From NCBI GenBank assembly GCA_964592235.1, contig CAZQCF010000016.1:1-64000 (forward strand): a DNA stretch of 64,000 nt, in the 5' to 3' direction. A program made the position numbers and the translations under genes. Below the pieces are notes generated by a model. That model made no database searches. It worked only from the letters and a program-made list of their open reading frames with translations, and was not told where the DNA came from. Of this stretch, positions 44,901 to 53,302 are shown in pieces. Source of the DNA: PLA3 sp964592235 (GTDB taxonomy: Bacteria; Planctomycetota; Phycisphaerae; UBA1845; UTPLA1). Each line of letters starts with the position of its first letter. Position 1 is the first letter of the stretch.

Positions 44901-45420
44901 CGAAATCCAATCCGGCCGCATCATATTGACATTCGTAGCGCACGAGGGAACGGTGCGCTGGGCGCGCTTCTTAGGTGATGACGACCGGCTCGCCACCTGC
45001 GGCGATGACGGCCGAGCCAGACTCTGGGATGTGGAAACCCTGCTGCGAGGTGCGGGCCGCCAACGGGCCGCCACGTCCGCCGCCGCGCAATCGCCCGAAT
45101 TCATCCGCGAGTTTGTCGGTCACGAGCACGCTGTCCTCGCGCTTGATGTCAGCCCGGATGGACGAATCCTCGCCACCGGAGCGCGCGACGGATCCATCCG
45201 CCTCTGGTCGATCGCCGACGGCCGCTCGCTGACCACCCTCGAAGGTCAACGCCAGGCGGTCTATTCGATCGCCTTCTCACCGGACGGTCGCACGCTTGCG
45301 GCGGTCGGGGAGGATCGCGACGTGTTCCTGTTTGATTTGAAATACTACGACCGCCACCTCGCCGGCAATCGGGCGCATCAACTCGCACGACGGGATGCCT
45401 CAAGCCCGAATCGAGAATAA
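41938..45420 (+). CDS. Ser/Thr protein kinase with N-terminal zinc motif and WD40 repeats
   Basis: A 1160-residue signalling protein. Residues 12-41 carry Cys12, His34, Cys38 and Cys41 (HVETCNRC), matching the zinc-binding anti-sigma pattern. The Hanks-type kinase domain spans about 83-345: Gly loop LHRGGQGIVYEA, VALKML, catalytic HRDLKPANIL near 208, DFGVAK, GTFAYAAPEQ. One membrane helix (AAIASAFFLLIVAFAVVTAV, about 383-402) separates it from a long C-terminal part. From about 520 on that part has about a dozen WD40 blades (for example ATGARDGSIRLWSIADG). It probably senses outside signals with the propeller and regulates the adjacent ECF sigma factor. Its last 43 bases overlap the convergent MFS gene. 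Confidence 0.93.
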   Translation: MGETRADATTSCPDLAALEEWVLGGESDPALGRHVETCNRCRECVSEVRANNHLIARFARPGASDPPPATTVWSSVEPADLILGYTLGPELHRGGQGIVYEAVQKSTRRRVALKMLRPGALSTEKQRRRFEREIELVAGMRHPHIVTLFESGDTADGRRYFAMELIRGRPLNEAWQGRGDVASIRRLLELFIQICDAVQYAHQRGVIHRDLKPANILVDETGAPHILDFGVAKALGDDRHEGLLATRPGEFMGTFAYAAPEQVEGRIDVIDTRTDVYALGVMLYEALTGKLPSDVDRPLADAIRAITVETPVAPSRRNPALGDELDTIVLKALEKDRARRYQSAESLRQDLERFLRNEPIDARRDSTWYVVRKSLLRHRAAAAIASAFFLLIVAFAVVTAVNLRRTAVQRDKALRAEDAARDSAEQLAAALSQSNIERGRLMVRTGNIASAEEVLWREFLAAGDASPAGLDSIASSIRGGSKLLDLRDDYWALREAYVASHCRATVAAADAEIRLSLAVSPAGDTFATAGQDGAVQVWSLPLSTTSERLRLKVDPVFAASFCGPDRLVLLTVRGDYIALCLIDIRSGRLDVLDPPLAALADLRPSAVIARFSDDGRRVAMLDAHGMARIYDSSSGTLAGSVPYNVVGQVTVFALNLTGDQLAISGLDHLIRIHDVARGVEIRRIRTSPANPFRYISAMSFNADATQLAVGWGEGGVEVWDAVSGVRVANLREHTYGVTTVEFSTDGRRLITGGHDKSLINWELASNQRLMTCLGHRSTVLHAAFAAGGNAILSVGLDGLIKEWDTQPEPSIQRLAGHEAASFSVQCSQDGELIASAGAGPDNRLRVWNSRTLARTTSAEKHREAIGGVALLEPHGAMVSVSYGGEMRLWNVRPSGDGPPRLTLRRTIDTGIKVPSFVTASSDGLWVASGGYENRVSLWRVADLLRASSGASPPVHSISAASHRTPCAAFSRDGRLLAAASTDGTIRIIEIQSGRIILTFVAHEGTVRWARFLGDDDRLATCGDDGRARLWDVETLLRGAGRQRAATSAAAQSPEFIREFVGHEHAVLALDVSPDGRILATGARDGSIRLWSIADGRSLTTLEGQRQAVYSIAFSPDGRTLAAVGEDRDVFLFDLKYYDRHLAGNRAHQLARRDASSPNRE

Positions 45421-46676
45421 AACACCCCCGCGCCGATCGCACCCAGCAGCCCCGCGGCCGTGAACGTCCACAGCGCGCCGGCCCCGGGTGTCACGCGTTC
45501 GCCCAGCAGCCAAAGCCCCGCGCCCACCAACGCCGCCGGCATCACCGCCACCCCGCGCGCCGCCCAGTAGGCCCCGACCGACTGCGTCTTCATCGCGGGC
45601 GGAACGAGATCGGCGATCATCGCCTTTCGCGCCGGCTCGCCCAGCTCCCGGCAGCCCGCCACCCCGAACGCGACGTACAACCCCGCTGCGCCCAGCGTCG
45701 CCCCCAGCACCCCCAGCGCGACCGGAAACGCCGCGAAGAATACAAACGTCAATCCAATGAATGGCTTCTTCGCCAGCCCCGCCCGGCTCGCCCGCGGCGC
45801 GATCAGCAGGTACAGCAGTACGTTCACCGCTGCCTCGATGTTCAGCAACGCCGACTGGTACAACGCCGCCCCGCGCGACACTTCCGCCGAGAGGATCGGC
45901 ACGCAGAAGAGAACGATGAACGGCTTGGCCATCCCTTCGGCCCATCGCGCGAAAATATCCGAGATCAGCAGCCGCCGAAGGTCCGGATTGAACTGCCGCA
46001 ATACGTCGCGCGGCCGGGTCAGCGCCAACTGTTCGTCGCGCGATGAGACCCCCATCGACCGATACTGGATCACCAGCGCCACCAGCACCAGCACCGCCGC
46101 CGCCGCCACGTTCGCCCGCACGCCGCTCGTCACGCTGCCCAATTGCCAGAGAAAAAGTCCGCTCACCCCGTAGGCCACCATGCGCGACACACGTCGAAAA
46201 ATTGACTGGAGGGTGAACGCCATCGTCCGCCGGTCCGACGGAAGCGAATCGCCGACGACCGTCACAATCGCAGGCCCGGCCAGCGAATCCCACACAAACA
46301 CAAACGGAATCGCCAGAAACACCGCCGTCCGCGACTGCCAGAAGAACAGAATCGCCAGGCCGATCAGCGGCAGCAGATTGAACGTCAGCAGCGCCCGGCG
46401 AGTGTTGAACCGTGCCGCGATCGCGCCGCCCGCGTAGTAGTTCAACGCTTCCAGACCGTCGCGATAGAACCCGTACAACCCGATCAGCACGATCAGCCAC
46501 GGATCGCCGCCCATCGCCGCGCGCTGGAGCGACTTGAGATACTGCGGCACCAGCGGCGACCACAACTCCGTGCTCGCCGTTACCAGCAGGATCGCCCCCA
46601 GCAGCGCGAACGTCGATGCGTTCAGCCCCAGCCAGTCGCGCCATCGCCCGCCCGGATGCTGCGCCGAGGATGCCAT
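45378..46676 (-). CDS. MFS-type transporter
   Basis: A 432-residue protein with about 12 membrane helices of the major facilitator type. The first helix is STFALLGAILLVTASTELW. Motif-A-like loops (GGAIAARFNTRRALL) lie between helices 2 and 3. A mid-protein stretch without a helix (RSMGVSSRDEQLALTRPRDV) separates the two halves. The likely role is export or uptake of a small solute, substrate unknown. ATG 46676 overlaps the stop of the small upstream gene (TAATG), indicating coupled translation. The 3' end overlaps the kinase gene tail to tail by 43 bases. Confidence 0.85.
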   Translation of the reverse strand: MASSAQHPGGRWRDWLGLNASTFALLGAILLVTASTELWSPLVPQYLKSLQRAAMGGDPWLIVLIGLYGFYRDGLEALNYYAGGAIAARFNTRRALLTFNLLPLIGLAILFFWQSRTAVFLAIPFVFVWDSLAGPAIVTVVGDSLPSDRRTMAFTLQSIFRRVSRMVAYGVSGLFLWQLGSVTSGVRANVAAAAVLVLVALVIQYRSMGVSSRDEQLALTRPRDVLRQFNPDLRRLLISDIFARWAEGMAKPFIVLFCVPILSAEVSRGAALYQSALLNIEAAVNVLLYLLIAPRASRAGLAKKPFIGLTFVFFAAFPVALGVLGATLGAAGLYVAFGVAGCRELGEPARKAMIADLVPPAMKTQSVGAYWAARGVAVMPAALVGAGLWLLGERVTPGAGALWTFTAAGLLGAIGAGVFYSRFGLEASRRAS

Positions 46677-47002
46677 TATTCTGTCACTCCACTCGCCGGC
46701 GCGACCGGCGAAGAACTCGCAGGATCGTCGGCGGGCAGCGACACGCCATACAGTTCACGGACCGTCTCGCGCAGAAACGCCCGGAACTCCTCCTGGGTAT
46801 GCGGCGTGCCGTCGGGCCGACGGCCCCAGGGCGCGGCCCGCGCTTCGTCGGCATCGTATCGCGCGGGCGTCCGTCGCCGTCGCCCATTCGTCCCTTCGCG
46901 ATCGCCGCCAGGCGCGCCGCAATGCGAGCACCGATCCGGCGCGACGCGGCCCGCGCGGTCCGCTTCTCGGTTTGTTCGAGTCGATTTCTTTTTGATTGCC
47001 AT
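46676..47002 (-). CDS. Small basic/acidic protein upstream of the MFS gene
   Basis: A 108-residue protein starting MAIKKKSTRTNREADRAGRV at ATG 47002, with GGGAGGCAGGG before it. It has one CxxC pair (RCSHCGAPG), an Arg-rich middle, and a helical, acidic tail (TQEEFRAFLRETVRELYGV). I know no family. It may be a small zinc- or RNA-binding accessory protein. Its stop overlaps the MFS start. A different frame (46684-47157) is also open but has no RBS and low-complexity Arg/Ser content, so it is taken as a shadow. Confidence 0.62.
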   Translation of the reverse strand: MAIKKKSTRTNREADRAGRVAPDRCSHCGAPGGDREGTNGRRRRTPARYDADEARAAPWGRRPDGTPHTQEEFRAFLRETVRELYGVSLPADDPASSSPVAPASGVTE

Positions 47003-47181
47003 ATTGCCCTGCCTCCCTCGGCGCCGATCGGCGGGCGCCCAACGCCGATCAACGATAGGGTCGCGGTCACGGGAATCAAGTCGGCGCTTCCCGCGCGCGG
47101 CGCTCGATGGACGGTAGCCCCGACCGGGTCGGAGGTTGGGTCGCAAGGGAGAATCAAGAAAAAAATTGTCAGGTCTTGAAG

Positions 47182-49260
47182 CTACGGAGCGGTCGCATTA
47201 GGCTGCAGCATCTGCCGATACGCCTCGACGAACGGCCCGCCCGCTGCGACGCGCTGCTTCACCAGTTCGCTCGCCTTCTGCGCCTGGCCGGTCTGGAGGT
47301 ATGCAAAGACCAGCGCCTGATCCAGCGCCAGCAGATCGGTGCCGCCCAGCGCCGGCATCGCGGCCACGAGATGCGGAATCGCCTTCGCCTGCTCATCGCG
47401 AAGCTGATACAACCGGCCGATCCAACGGTGAAGCTGCACATCGGCCAGCGGCGCGAACCGCGCGAGCGCCAGGCCGCGCTCGATCGCGGCCAGCGCGATC
47501 GCCCGGTCCGCCTCGTCCAACTGCGTCTTTAGCCGCTGCCGCGCGGCCAGCATGAAATAGACATACTCCACATTCAGCGACGAGTACCTCGGCACGCTGC
47601 GCGATGCCACGTCCATCAGGCGATTCGCTTCTTCGAAATTTCGATTCTTCAGCATCACGCGACCGACCATGCCGCTGATCGGCCGCTGGATGCCGCCCCG
47701 ATGCGGCGCGGGCGTCTGCCACTGCCGGGCGACCTCGAGCACCTCCGGCGACATCGTCCGCTCCAACTCGCGGCAGATTCCGTCGAACCGTTGATAGGCC
47801 TGCGGATTCGACGCCCGATAGAACGGAATATCGCACAACACGCGAACCGTGTGGGCCGCGCCGTATCGCTCGTACGCGTTCTCACCGAGCCGGCGGAGGT
47901 ACGTTGCATCGTCCGGCAGCGCTGCAACCCGCTCACGCGGCGGCGCGATCGGCCCGCCTAACTCGCTGATCGACGCCAGCCAGGTCCGCGCCATCAGCAC
48001 CTGTCCCGCCAGCGACGGGTGAACGTGATCGTCCATCAGCTCGTCGCCGATGCAGCCGCCCGGACTGGCTGCCGCGAACGCAGCGCGAACGTCGCAAAGC
48101 GTCGCCCCATCCTCCTTCGCCGCGTCGACGATCGACTGCTGGACGGCCCGTGGCGGTCGCCACGGCATCGTATCCAGATCGAGCGCCTTGCCGAATTCGC
48201 CGGCGGCCTCGCCGTACTGCTTCAATCCGTGCAGCGCGCGCCCGAGCAGGTAGTGAGCCAGGGCGCTGTCCGAGTGCGTGTTCAAGACGTCGCGCATCGC
48301 GGCGGCGACCGCCTCGGGCGCGGTAGCTGCCTGCCGCGCGGCGACCAGTCGCGACGCCAGCTTTTCGGCCGCATCGGGTGTCAGGTTCGTTGTGTCGTCT
48401 TCCCCCAGCGGGGCGAGATCGCGCTCGTTGGTCGCGAGCGTGCAGACCAGAATCGGAATGCCGCGTGCCTTGCAAAGGCGGATCATGCCGCCCAGGTGCG
48501 CGCGGAGATTTCGCGCTGCGTCCTGCCGGACCGAATCTTCCACGGGGATGACGGAGCGTGCCATGACATGCTCCATAAGCGTTTGATTGGATGACTGCGA
48601 CGGCGTGGTCCACGCTTCCAGCACTTGTGCCACGCCACTGGCGCGAAAGGCCCGCTGCACGCGCATGGCTGGGGTAGATCGGCCCGCCGAATGCAGCGAC
48701 GCCACGCCGTACGCACCGTAGAATTCGTTGTTCCCGCAGTAGACAAGGACCAGATCGGGCTGGTAGTCGATCGCGTCTTCCAGCATCGCCATCACGGGGA
48801 AGCTCGCCACGGCGGTCGTCGCGAGATTGATGACCTCAACCGCGCGACCGGGCAGGCAGTCGCCAAGCATGGCCTGGAGAAACGCGCCGGCGCTTAGCGC
48901 CATGGGCTGCGGAAACCCCTTCATGGCCGACTCGCCGCACAGGAAAATGCGCACCGCGTTCGCCGGCTTGGGCATCACAAGGGCGTTCTCAAACATCGAA
49001 CCCGCGCGGCCTTTGTTGGCGAAAAAGTAAGAGGCCGCACCGGCCGGGTCGGTGACGACGAGTGTGCCGCCGTTCACCGGGCCGATCGCCTTCATCAATG
49101 CGGGATAGCCGCCGTAGCCACAGAGTCGCGTCACGCCTTCGACCGCGCCGAACAGCACCGCCACCAGTCCCAGCGAGAGGAGGATGAAGATGCGCCGCTT
49201 GCGGCGTGTGATTCGCGGTTTCGATTCAGCAGGAGTAGTGCTGGGAGCCTGTGGAGACAT
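47182..49260 (-). CDS. SGNH-hydrolase-like protein with TPR repeats
   Basis: A 692-residue membrane-anchored protein. One N-terminal helix (IFILLSLGLVAVLFGAVEGV) precedes an SGNH/GDSL-type domain. Block I reads IFLCGESAMKG (Ser where GDS is usual, preceded by Glu), block III YCGNNEFYG, and block V DDHVHPSLAG carries the Asp-His pair. Residues about 350-400 and 480-690 hold TPR-like helical pairs (ALAHYLLGRALHGLKQYGEA, and AIPHLVAAMPALGGTDLLAL). It may remove acyl groups from a surface glycan or lipid; the TPR part would bind partners. ATG 49260 was chosen; no good RBS is visible. It stands alone. Confidence 0.78.
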   Translation of the reverse strand: MSPQAPSTTPAESKPRITRRKRRIFILLSLGLVAVLFGAVEGVTRLCGYGGYPALMKAIGPVNGGTLVVTDPAGAASYFFANKGRAGSMFENALVMPKPANAVRIFLCGESAMKGFPQPMALSAGAFLQAMLGDCLPGRAVEVINLATTAVASFPVMAMLEDAIDYQPDLVLVYCGNNEFYGAYGVASLHSAGRSTPAMRVQRAFRASGVAQVLEAWTTPSQSSNQTLMEHVMARSVIPVEDSVRQDAARNLRAHLGGMIRLCKARGIPILVCTLATNERDLAPLGEDDTTNLTPDAAEKLASRLVAARQAATAPEAVAAAMRDVLNTHSDSALAHYLLGRALHGLKQYGEAAGEFGKALDLDTMPWRPPRAVQQSIVDAAKEDGATLCDVRAAFAAASPGGCIGDELMDDHVHPSLAGQVLMARTWLASISELGGPIAPPRERVAALPDDATYLRRLGENAYERYGAAHTVRVLCDIPFYRASNPQAYQRFDGICRELERTMSPEVLEVARQWQTPAPHRGGIQRPISGMVGRVMLKNRNFEEANRLMDVASRSVPRYSSLNVEYVYFMLAARQRLKTQLDEADRAIALAAIERGLALARFAPLADVQLHRWIGRLYQLRDEQAKAIPHLVAAMPALGGTDLLALDQALVFAYLQTGQAQKASELVKQRVAAGGPFVEAYRQMLQPNATAP

Positions 49261-49305
49261 GGGTTGGGGGATTCTATCGCGCCGGCGCGCAGTGAGGCGA
49301 GCGCG

Positions 49306-49340
49306 CAAAAAAACGGCCCGCGTCGCAAGACACGGGCCGT
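49306..49340 (-). terminator. Rho-independent terminator of the PEP-CTERM gene
   Basis: On the minus strand ACGGCCCG and CGGGCCGT form an 8-bp stem with a 12-base loop, followed by seven T residues. It lies 37 bases after the stop at 49377. Confidence 0.88.
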
Positions 49341-49376
49341 GGTGAGTCAACTTGCTTTCCGAGACCGGTGCGTCGC

Positions 49377-50060
49377 TTAGCGCCGGCGTCGGATCAGAGC
49401 CAGCGCACCCAGACCGATCAAAGCGATCGTGCTGGGTTCGGGCACCTTGACCTGATATGTGACCGGGTGCGCCTCGGAAGACTGGCCCCAGTCGCCGACC
49501 TGAACGCCCGGATTGCCCAGCGAGTCGATCGCACCATCGCCGCCGCCGCCACCGCTGGTGAAGGCATCGAGGAAGACGATGTCGCCGGCCGACAGGCCCA
49601 TGTTCGACAGCAGGGTCGTCACTGTGACGGTGTTGCCGGACTTGCTGATCGAAATGTCGTTGTTCGGAGCGGGATCGTACGTGGCTTCGGTGCGCGACCA
49701 GACGCCGCTGTAGTTGTACAGCTCAGCACCGTTGCCGCTGTCGACCCACGAGCCGATCCAATAGTCAGCGCCGCTGGTCATGCTGATCGGGCGCGCCCAG
49801 CCGTTGCCGACCGTGTCGCCACCGGGATCGGTGTCGAGGATGACCATGTACTTGCCCCAGTCGGTGAGATCGACGTCGCCGGCCAGCGTGAACTTGAACG
49901 AGATGTTCGTCGCGTCGTTGTTCACTTCCAGGCTGACGATGTCCAGAATGCCGCCGCCGGCGCCGGTGAAGACATCGCCGACCGAATCCTGATACAGGAT
50001 GGACGCCGAAGCCGGCACCGCCGCGATCGCAACAATCATGGCCGCAATCAACTTCTTCAT
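49377..50060 (-). CDS. PEP-CTERM sorting-domain protein
   Basis: A 227-residue exported protein. A signal peptide (MKKLIAAMIVAIAAVPASA) is followed by a beta-rich domain of about 180 residues (for example ISFKFTLAGDVDLTDWGKYM). The end is a PEP-CTERM tripartite tail: VPEPSTIALIGLGALALIRR, that is PEP, a membrane helix and a run of Arg. Such proteins are processed by exosortase and attached to the cell surface or matrix. No exosortase gene is in the window, so it must be elsewhere. ATG 50060 has AGGAGAGAAGTC upstream. A strong promoter and palindrome lie about 120 bases upstream. Confidence 0.92.
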   Translation of the reverse strand: MKKLIAAMIVAIAAVPASASILYQDSVGDVFTGAGGGILDIVSLEVNNDATNISFKFTLAGDVDLTDWGKYMVILDTDPGGDTVGNGWARPISMTSGADYWIGSWVDSGNGAELYNYSGVWSRTEATYDPAPNNDISISKSGNTVTVTTLLSNMGLSAGDIVFLDAFTSGGGGGDGAIDSLGNPGVQVGDWGQSSEAHPVTYQVKVPEPSTIALIGLGALALIRRRR

Positions 50061-50491
50061 GACTTCTCTCCTTGCCTCGTCGGCGCAGGTCGCGCCGAAA
50101 AAACGACATCTATCTACTCGTCGCGACCCGCTTCAGGCCACTCGGCCCGACCCCCGGATCGCACTTCTTGCCTCTAGTAAAACACTTTACCTGAATTCGG
50201 GGGCCTCTGTCAATGGTTTAGCGAGGTCGGGCGGCCGTGGCCGGCGGAAATTCTCAACGGAGGTAGATTCCCCAGGGCGGGTCCGCCGATTGACCGATTC
50301 CGAGAATGCCGGCCCCGATGGTGCCAGCGCCCGAGCACGGCTGCGGAGGATTCCGCAGGCGCCAGGGACGTGCTCGGGGAATCGTCATTCGAATGCACGA
50401 GTTTTGCCCCTCATCCAACCCTCTCCCCAGCGGGGAAAGGGCTTTGGAAACGAATTTTTCCCCAAGAGGGGGAGGGCTTTTTAGGCGGAGC
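50061..50491. other. Intergenic region with promoter and repeats
   Basis: The 431-base gap holds the PEP-CTERM promoter (50177-50213) and a repeated-looking GC-rich segment (50409-50480). That segment is made of CCCTCTCCCC with its near-complement GGGGAAAGGG, followed by TTTTTCCCC and GGGGGAGGGC. The latter lies just downstream of the GH13 stop codon and may act as its terminator. No gene is seen. Confidence 0.6.
50177..50213 (-). promoter_or_regulatory. Promoter of the PEP-CTERM gene with overlapping LacI-type operator
   Basis: On the minus strand TTGACA (50213-50208) and TAAAGT (50189-50184) are 18 bases apart. The palindrome GTAAAACACTTTAC (50177-50190) overlaps the -10 element. It resembles LacI-family operators and closely matches a second site at 58673-58686 near a lacI-type gene. 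Confidence 0.6.
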
Positions 50492-53287
50492 CTAATTCAG
50501 GAGGCTGGCGACAAACTGGGGTATGTCGTCGAGGTCGTTCAGCCCGTCGCAGTTCATGTCCGCCGCCGGGCCGAAGTTCGGATTGAATCCGGTCACATGG
50601 TAAATGAACGGCTGGATGTCCCGGCCGTTTCGCGCGGCGTCATTGTTCACGTCGCCCGCGCCGAGCCCGCTTCCGGTGGTGGCCTGCACGCCGACAAATG
50701 TCTTGTGCCGATACTTGTTCACGCCTCCGGGGAGCGTCTCGATGGCGACGATGTCGGCGCGGTGATTGCCGCTGCTTAAGGAGCTTTGTCGGAAGGTGAA
50801 CGTGTCAAGGTATTGCGTGGCGCGATTGGACGGTCCCGAGGCCAGCGCGATGAAGTCCGTCCCCTCGGGCAGATCGACGAAGACATAGACCGTGTTCGTC
50901 GTGAGGTCATCGGTCTTGATGGTCCAGTCGACCGGCAGCGACGTGACATCATTCGAGCAGGTCGCCGTTGGCGCGAGCAAGGTGAAATCGGGGTCTTCGA
51001 TGTCCACATAGACGACGATACGAAACTCGGAGAAGAGCGGATCGCCGGTCGTGCGATGGCGGTAGGCTCGCACAGTGATGTAGTGATAGCCCTCGCCCAG
51101 TGCGGCGGCGTTGATGGTCTGGCGATAGGTGCCGCTTCCGCCGGTAAAGCGCGGCGAGTTCTGCGTGAGGAAGTTCTCGAAGCCGTAGCTGGGGCTGTCG
51201 CTCGAGGTGTTGCCGGCGTTGAAGTCCGACGACGGATTGCCGCCGTGCATCGAACCGTTGCCGTTCGTGTCGGTGAAGCCCTGGTCAATGCGATAGACGG
51301 CGAGATCGTCGGTGTTTGGGTCGAGCGCGTCGGCAACGGTCGTCTGCAACTGAATGTCAAACGTGGGTGACGTCACGATCGTGATCGGACTGATCCGCTG
51401 GAGGTGATCGGCCACGCCGGCGGAATCGGGGGGGATGAGCTGCGTGGTGGCGTTGGTGATGGAAATCGCGCCCGTCGGGACGGCCGGTGCGTAGATGACA
51501 TACCCGCGACCATGGAAGACGCCATTGGCGTTTCGATTGCGCGGCACGCGGATGGTGAGCGAGCCGCCCGCGCCGACGGTGAGGATTTCCTGGATGTCGT
51601 TGTTGGGATCGACCGTGGCGCTGGCCGCGTTGCCGGTCATTTCGTGCAGGCGTGTGCCCTGCGGGAACGTGGTGGTGACGCTTCGCGAGTCGAATCCGTT
51701 GTCCTCGCGGTCGTTGAGACCGACGACGACGTTGTCGACGCTGTTGGGCGTGCGGCGTGTGAAGACCAGGACGTCGCCCTGGGCGCCGCTCGAGGTAATC
51801 GGCACGAACCAGCCGCGGGCGAATTGATTTCGCAGGCGGACGAGATCGGTAATCTGTGAGCTGTTCAGGCCGAGGGCGTCGTCTCGGCCGTTGCGCCGGG
51901 GGAAGTTGTTGGGCGGCGGGCCGAACTGGTTGGCCATGTGATAGACGATGGCCGGCCCGGTTCGCATGAGGACGTAGGCCTGCGCGATGCTGTCGTTTTC
52001 CCCGGTGCTGATGGCGTTGTCGTGGCTGTTGACGTGATGAACGCCGATGGTGCCGTTGTTGAATCCGTCGACGTTGTCGACGGAGGAACTGATGATGGTG
52101 TCCCAGGAGCCGGAGCCGTCGTTTTCGACGAGATCGCGCAGCGCGCCGGCTTCGTTCAGGTCCAGGGCATCGCGATTGCCCTGCTGCCAGCCGATGGCGG
52201 GGTAACCGGTTCCGGGTTCGCCGGGCTTGCGCACCCACTGGGCCATGTTGTTGTTGCTCTCGACTGCCTCGGAGAACGAGTAAGGCGTGCGGACGACGCC
52301 GTCGAACCCGACGTACCGATTGTAGACACTTGCATCCCAGAGGTTGTCCCAGAACCAGGTCGGCAGGTGCTTGGCGGCATCAAGCCGAAAGCCGTCGACC
52401 TTGAGAACTTCGAGGTAATACTGCGATGAGCGCATCAGCAGACGCGTGGCGGACTCGGAGACCGGGTCGCCCTGCATGGGGTCGTTCAGGTTGTACGGAT
52501 AAAACGTGTAGTTGAAGGTGCCGGGGTTTCGACTGGTGCCGTTGAGCGTGACGTTTTGCGCGCCCAGCGCCTGATCCGGGTAGAGCCGGGCGTTTGCCGC
52601 GTTCGGGACGTTGTAGATCGTGCCGGCGGGGATGTTCGCCGGGTTGCCCGCGGCGACGGGATGACGGATGAACTGGTGGTTCTTGCCCGGGTCGATGTCG
52701 ATCAGACCGAGAAGGCGACCGTTGTAGAGATGGTAGCAGCAGCCGCCGCACTGCGGATCGCTTAGCGAGAAACTGCAACAGGGACTGGTGGATTGCGGGC
52801 AGCCGTCGGAGTAGCTGTTGAAATCGCCCGCGGGATCGCCGCCGGTGGTCAGCACGAATCCGGGGTAGCCGCCCTGGGTGATGAAGTTGGGCGTGTTGTT
52901 GTCCCAGCTTCCGTTGTGATTCATGATCCAGTCGACAAAGACGCGGCAGTTGGCCCGGTGAAACTCTTCCACCATGAGGCGGAAGGTGTTCTCCGTGCCG
53001 TAGTGCGTCTGCGACGAGTTGCTGCCGAGATCGAACCGGTCGAAGAGGTCGTAGCCGATGCTGGCCGTGCCGCCCTGTCCGCGCTGGGGCGGCGGGAGCC
53101 AGGTGGAGTCGTAGCCGGCCATGAAGACGTCCGGCATGCGGGCGCGGATCACGTCCCACTTTGCTTCGAAGTACTGGATCATCACGGGCGGCGGCTCGGC
53201 CATCGCGCGCGAACTGCTCCACGCCATCGCGCCGAGCAGCAACGCGAGGGCGGCGTTCAACCGTATCCGAACGAAGCGTTCCGTCAT
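50492..53287 (-). CDS. Secreted GH13 alpha-amylase with dockerin-like tail
   Basis: A 931-residue enzyme. ATG 53287 follows AAGGGAAGGG; a signal peptide ends SRAMAE. The GH13 barrel (residues about 25-560) shows GYDLFDRFDLGSNSSQTHYG, VFVDWIMNHNG, the nucleophile Asp in GFRLDAAKH (about 297), the acid/base Glu in YSFSEAVE (about 339), and the third Asp in NSHDNA (about 422). All three catalytic residues are present, so it should cut alpha-1,4-glucans such as starch outside the cell. Beta-sandwich domains follow to about 850. The end has DVNNDAARNGRDIQPFI and DMNCDGLNDLDDIPQFVASL. It lies 15 bases after the multi-module gene, in the same direction. Confidence 0.93.
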   Translation of the reverse strand: MTERFVRIRLNAALALLLGAMAWSSSRAMAEPPPVMIQYFEAKWDVIRARMPDVFMAGYDSTWLPPPQRGQGGTASIGYDLFDRFDLGSNSSQTHYGTENTFRLMVEEFHRANCRVFVDWIMNHNGSWDNNTPNFITQGGYPGFVLTTGGDPAGDFNSYSDGCPQSTSPCCSFSLSDPQCGGCCYHLYNGRLLGLIDIDPGKNHQFIRHPVAAGNPANIPAGTIYNVPNAANARLYPDQALGAQNVTLNGTSRNPGTFNYTFYPYNLNDPMQGDPVSESATRLLMRSSQYYLEVLKVDGFRLDAAKHLPTWFWDNLWDASVYNRYVGFDGVVRTPYSFSEAVESNNNMAQWVRKPGEPGTGYPAIGWQQGNRDALDLNEAGALRDLVENDGSGSWDTIISSSVDNVDGFNNGTIGVHHVNSHDNAISTGENDSIAQAYVLMRTGPAIVYHMANQFGPPPNNFPRRNGRDDALGLNSSQITDLVRLRNQFARGWFVPITSSGAQGDVLVFTRRTPNSVDNVVVGLNDREDNGFDSRSVTTTFPQGTRLHEMTGNAASATVDPNNDIQEILTVGAGGSLTIRVPRNRNANGVFHGRGYVIYAPAVPTGAISITNATTQLIPPDSAGVADHLQRISPITIVTSPTFDIQLQTTVADALDPNTDDLAVYRIDQGFTDTNGNGSMHGGNPSSDFNAGNTSSDSPSYGFENFLTQNSPRFTGGSGTYRQTINAAALGEGYHYITVRAYRHRTTGDPLFSEFRIVVYVDIEDPDFTLLAPTATCSNDVTSLPVDWTIKTDDLTTNTVYVFVDLPEGTDFIALASGPSNRATQYLDTFTFRQSSLSSGNHRADIVAIETLPGGVNKYRHKTFVGVQATTGSGLGAGDVNNDAARNGRDIQPFIYHVTGFNPNFGPAADMNCDGLNDLDDIPQFVASLLN

Positions 53288-53302
53288 CAATTCACCCTTC
53301 CC

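Noticed and set aside
46684..47157. Alternative 157-codon frame over the small gene
   Set aside because: No RBS and a low-complexity Arg/Ser composition. The 46676-47002 frame has GGGAGG, a normal start and a TAATG overlap with the MFS gene.
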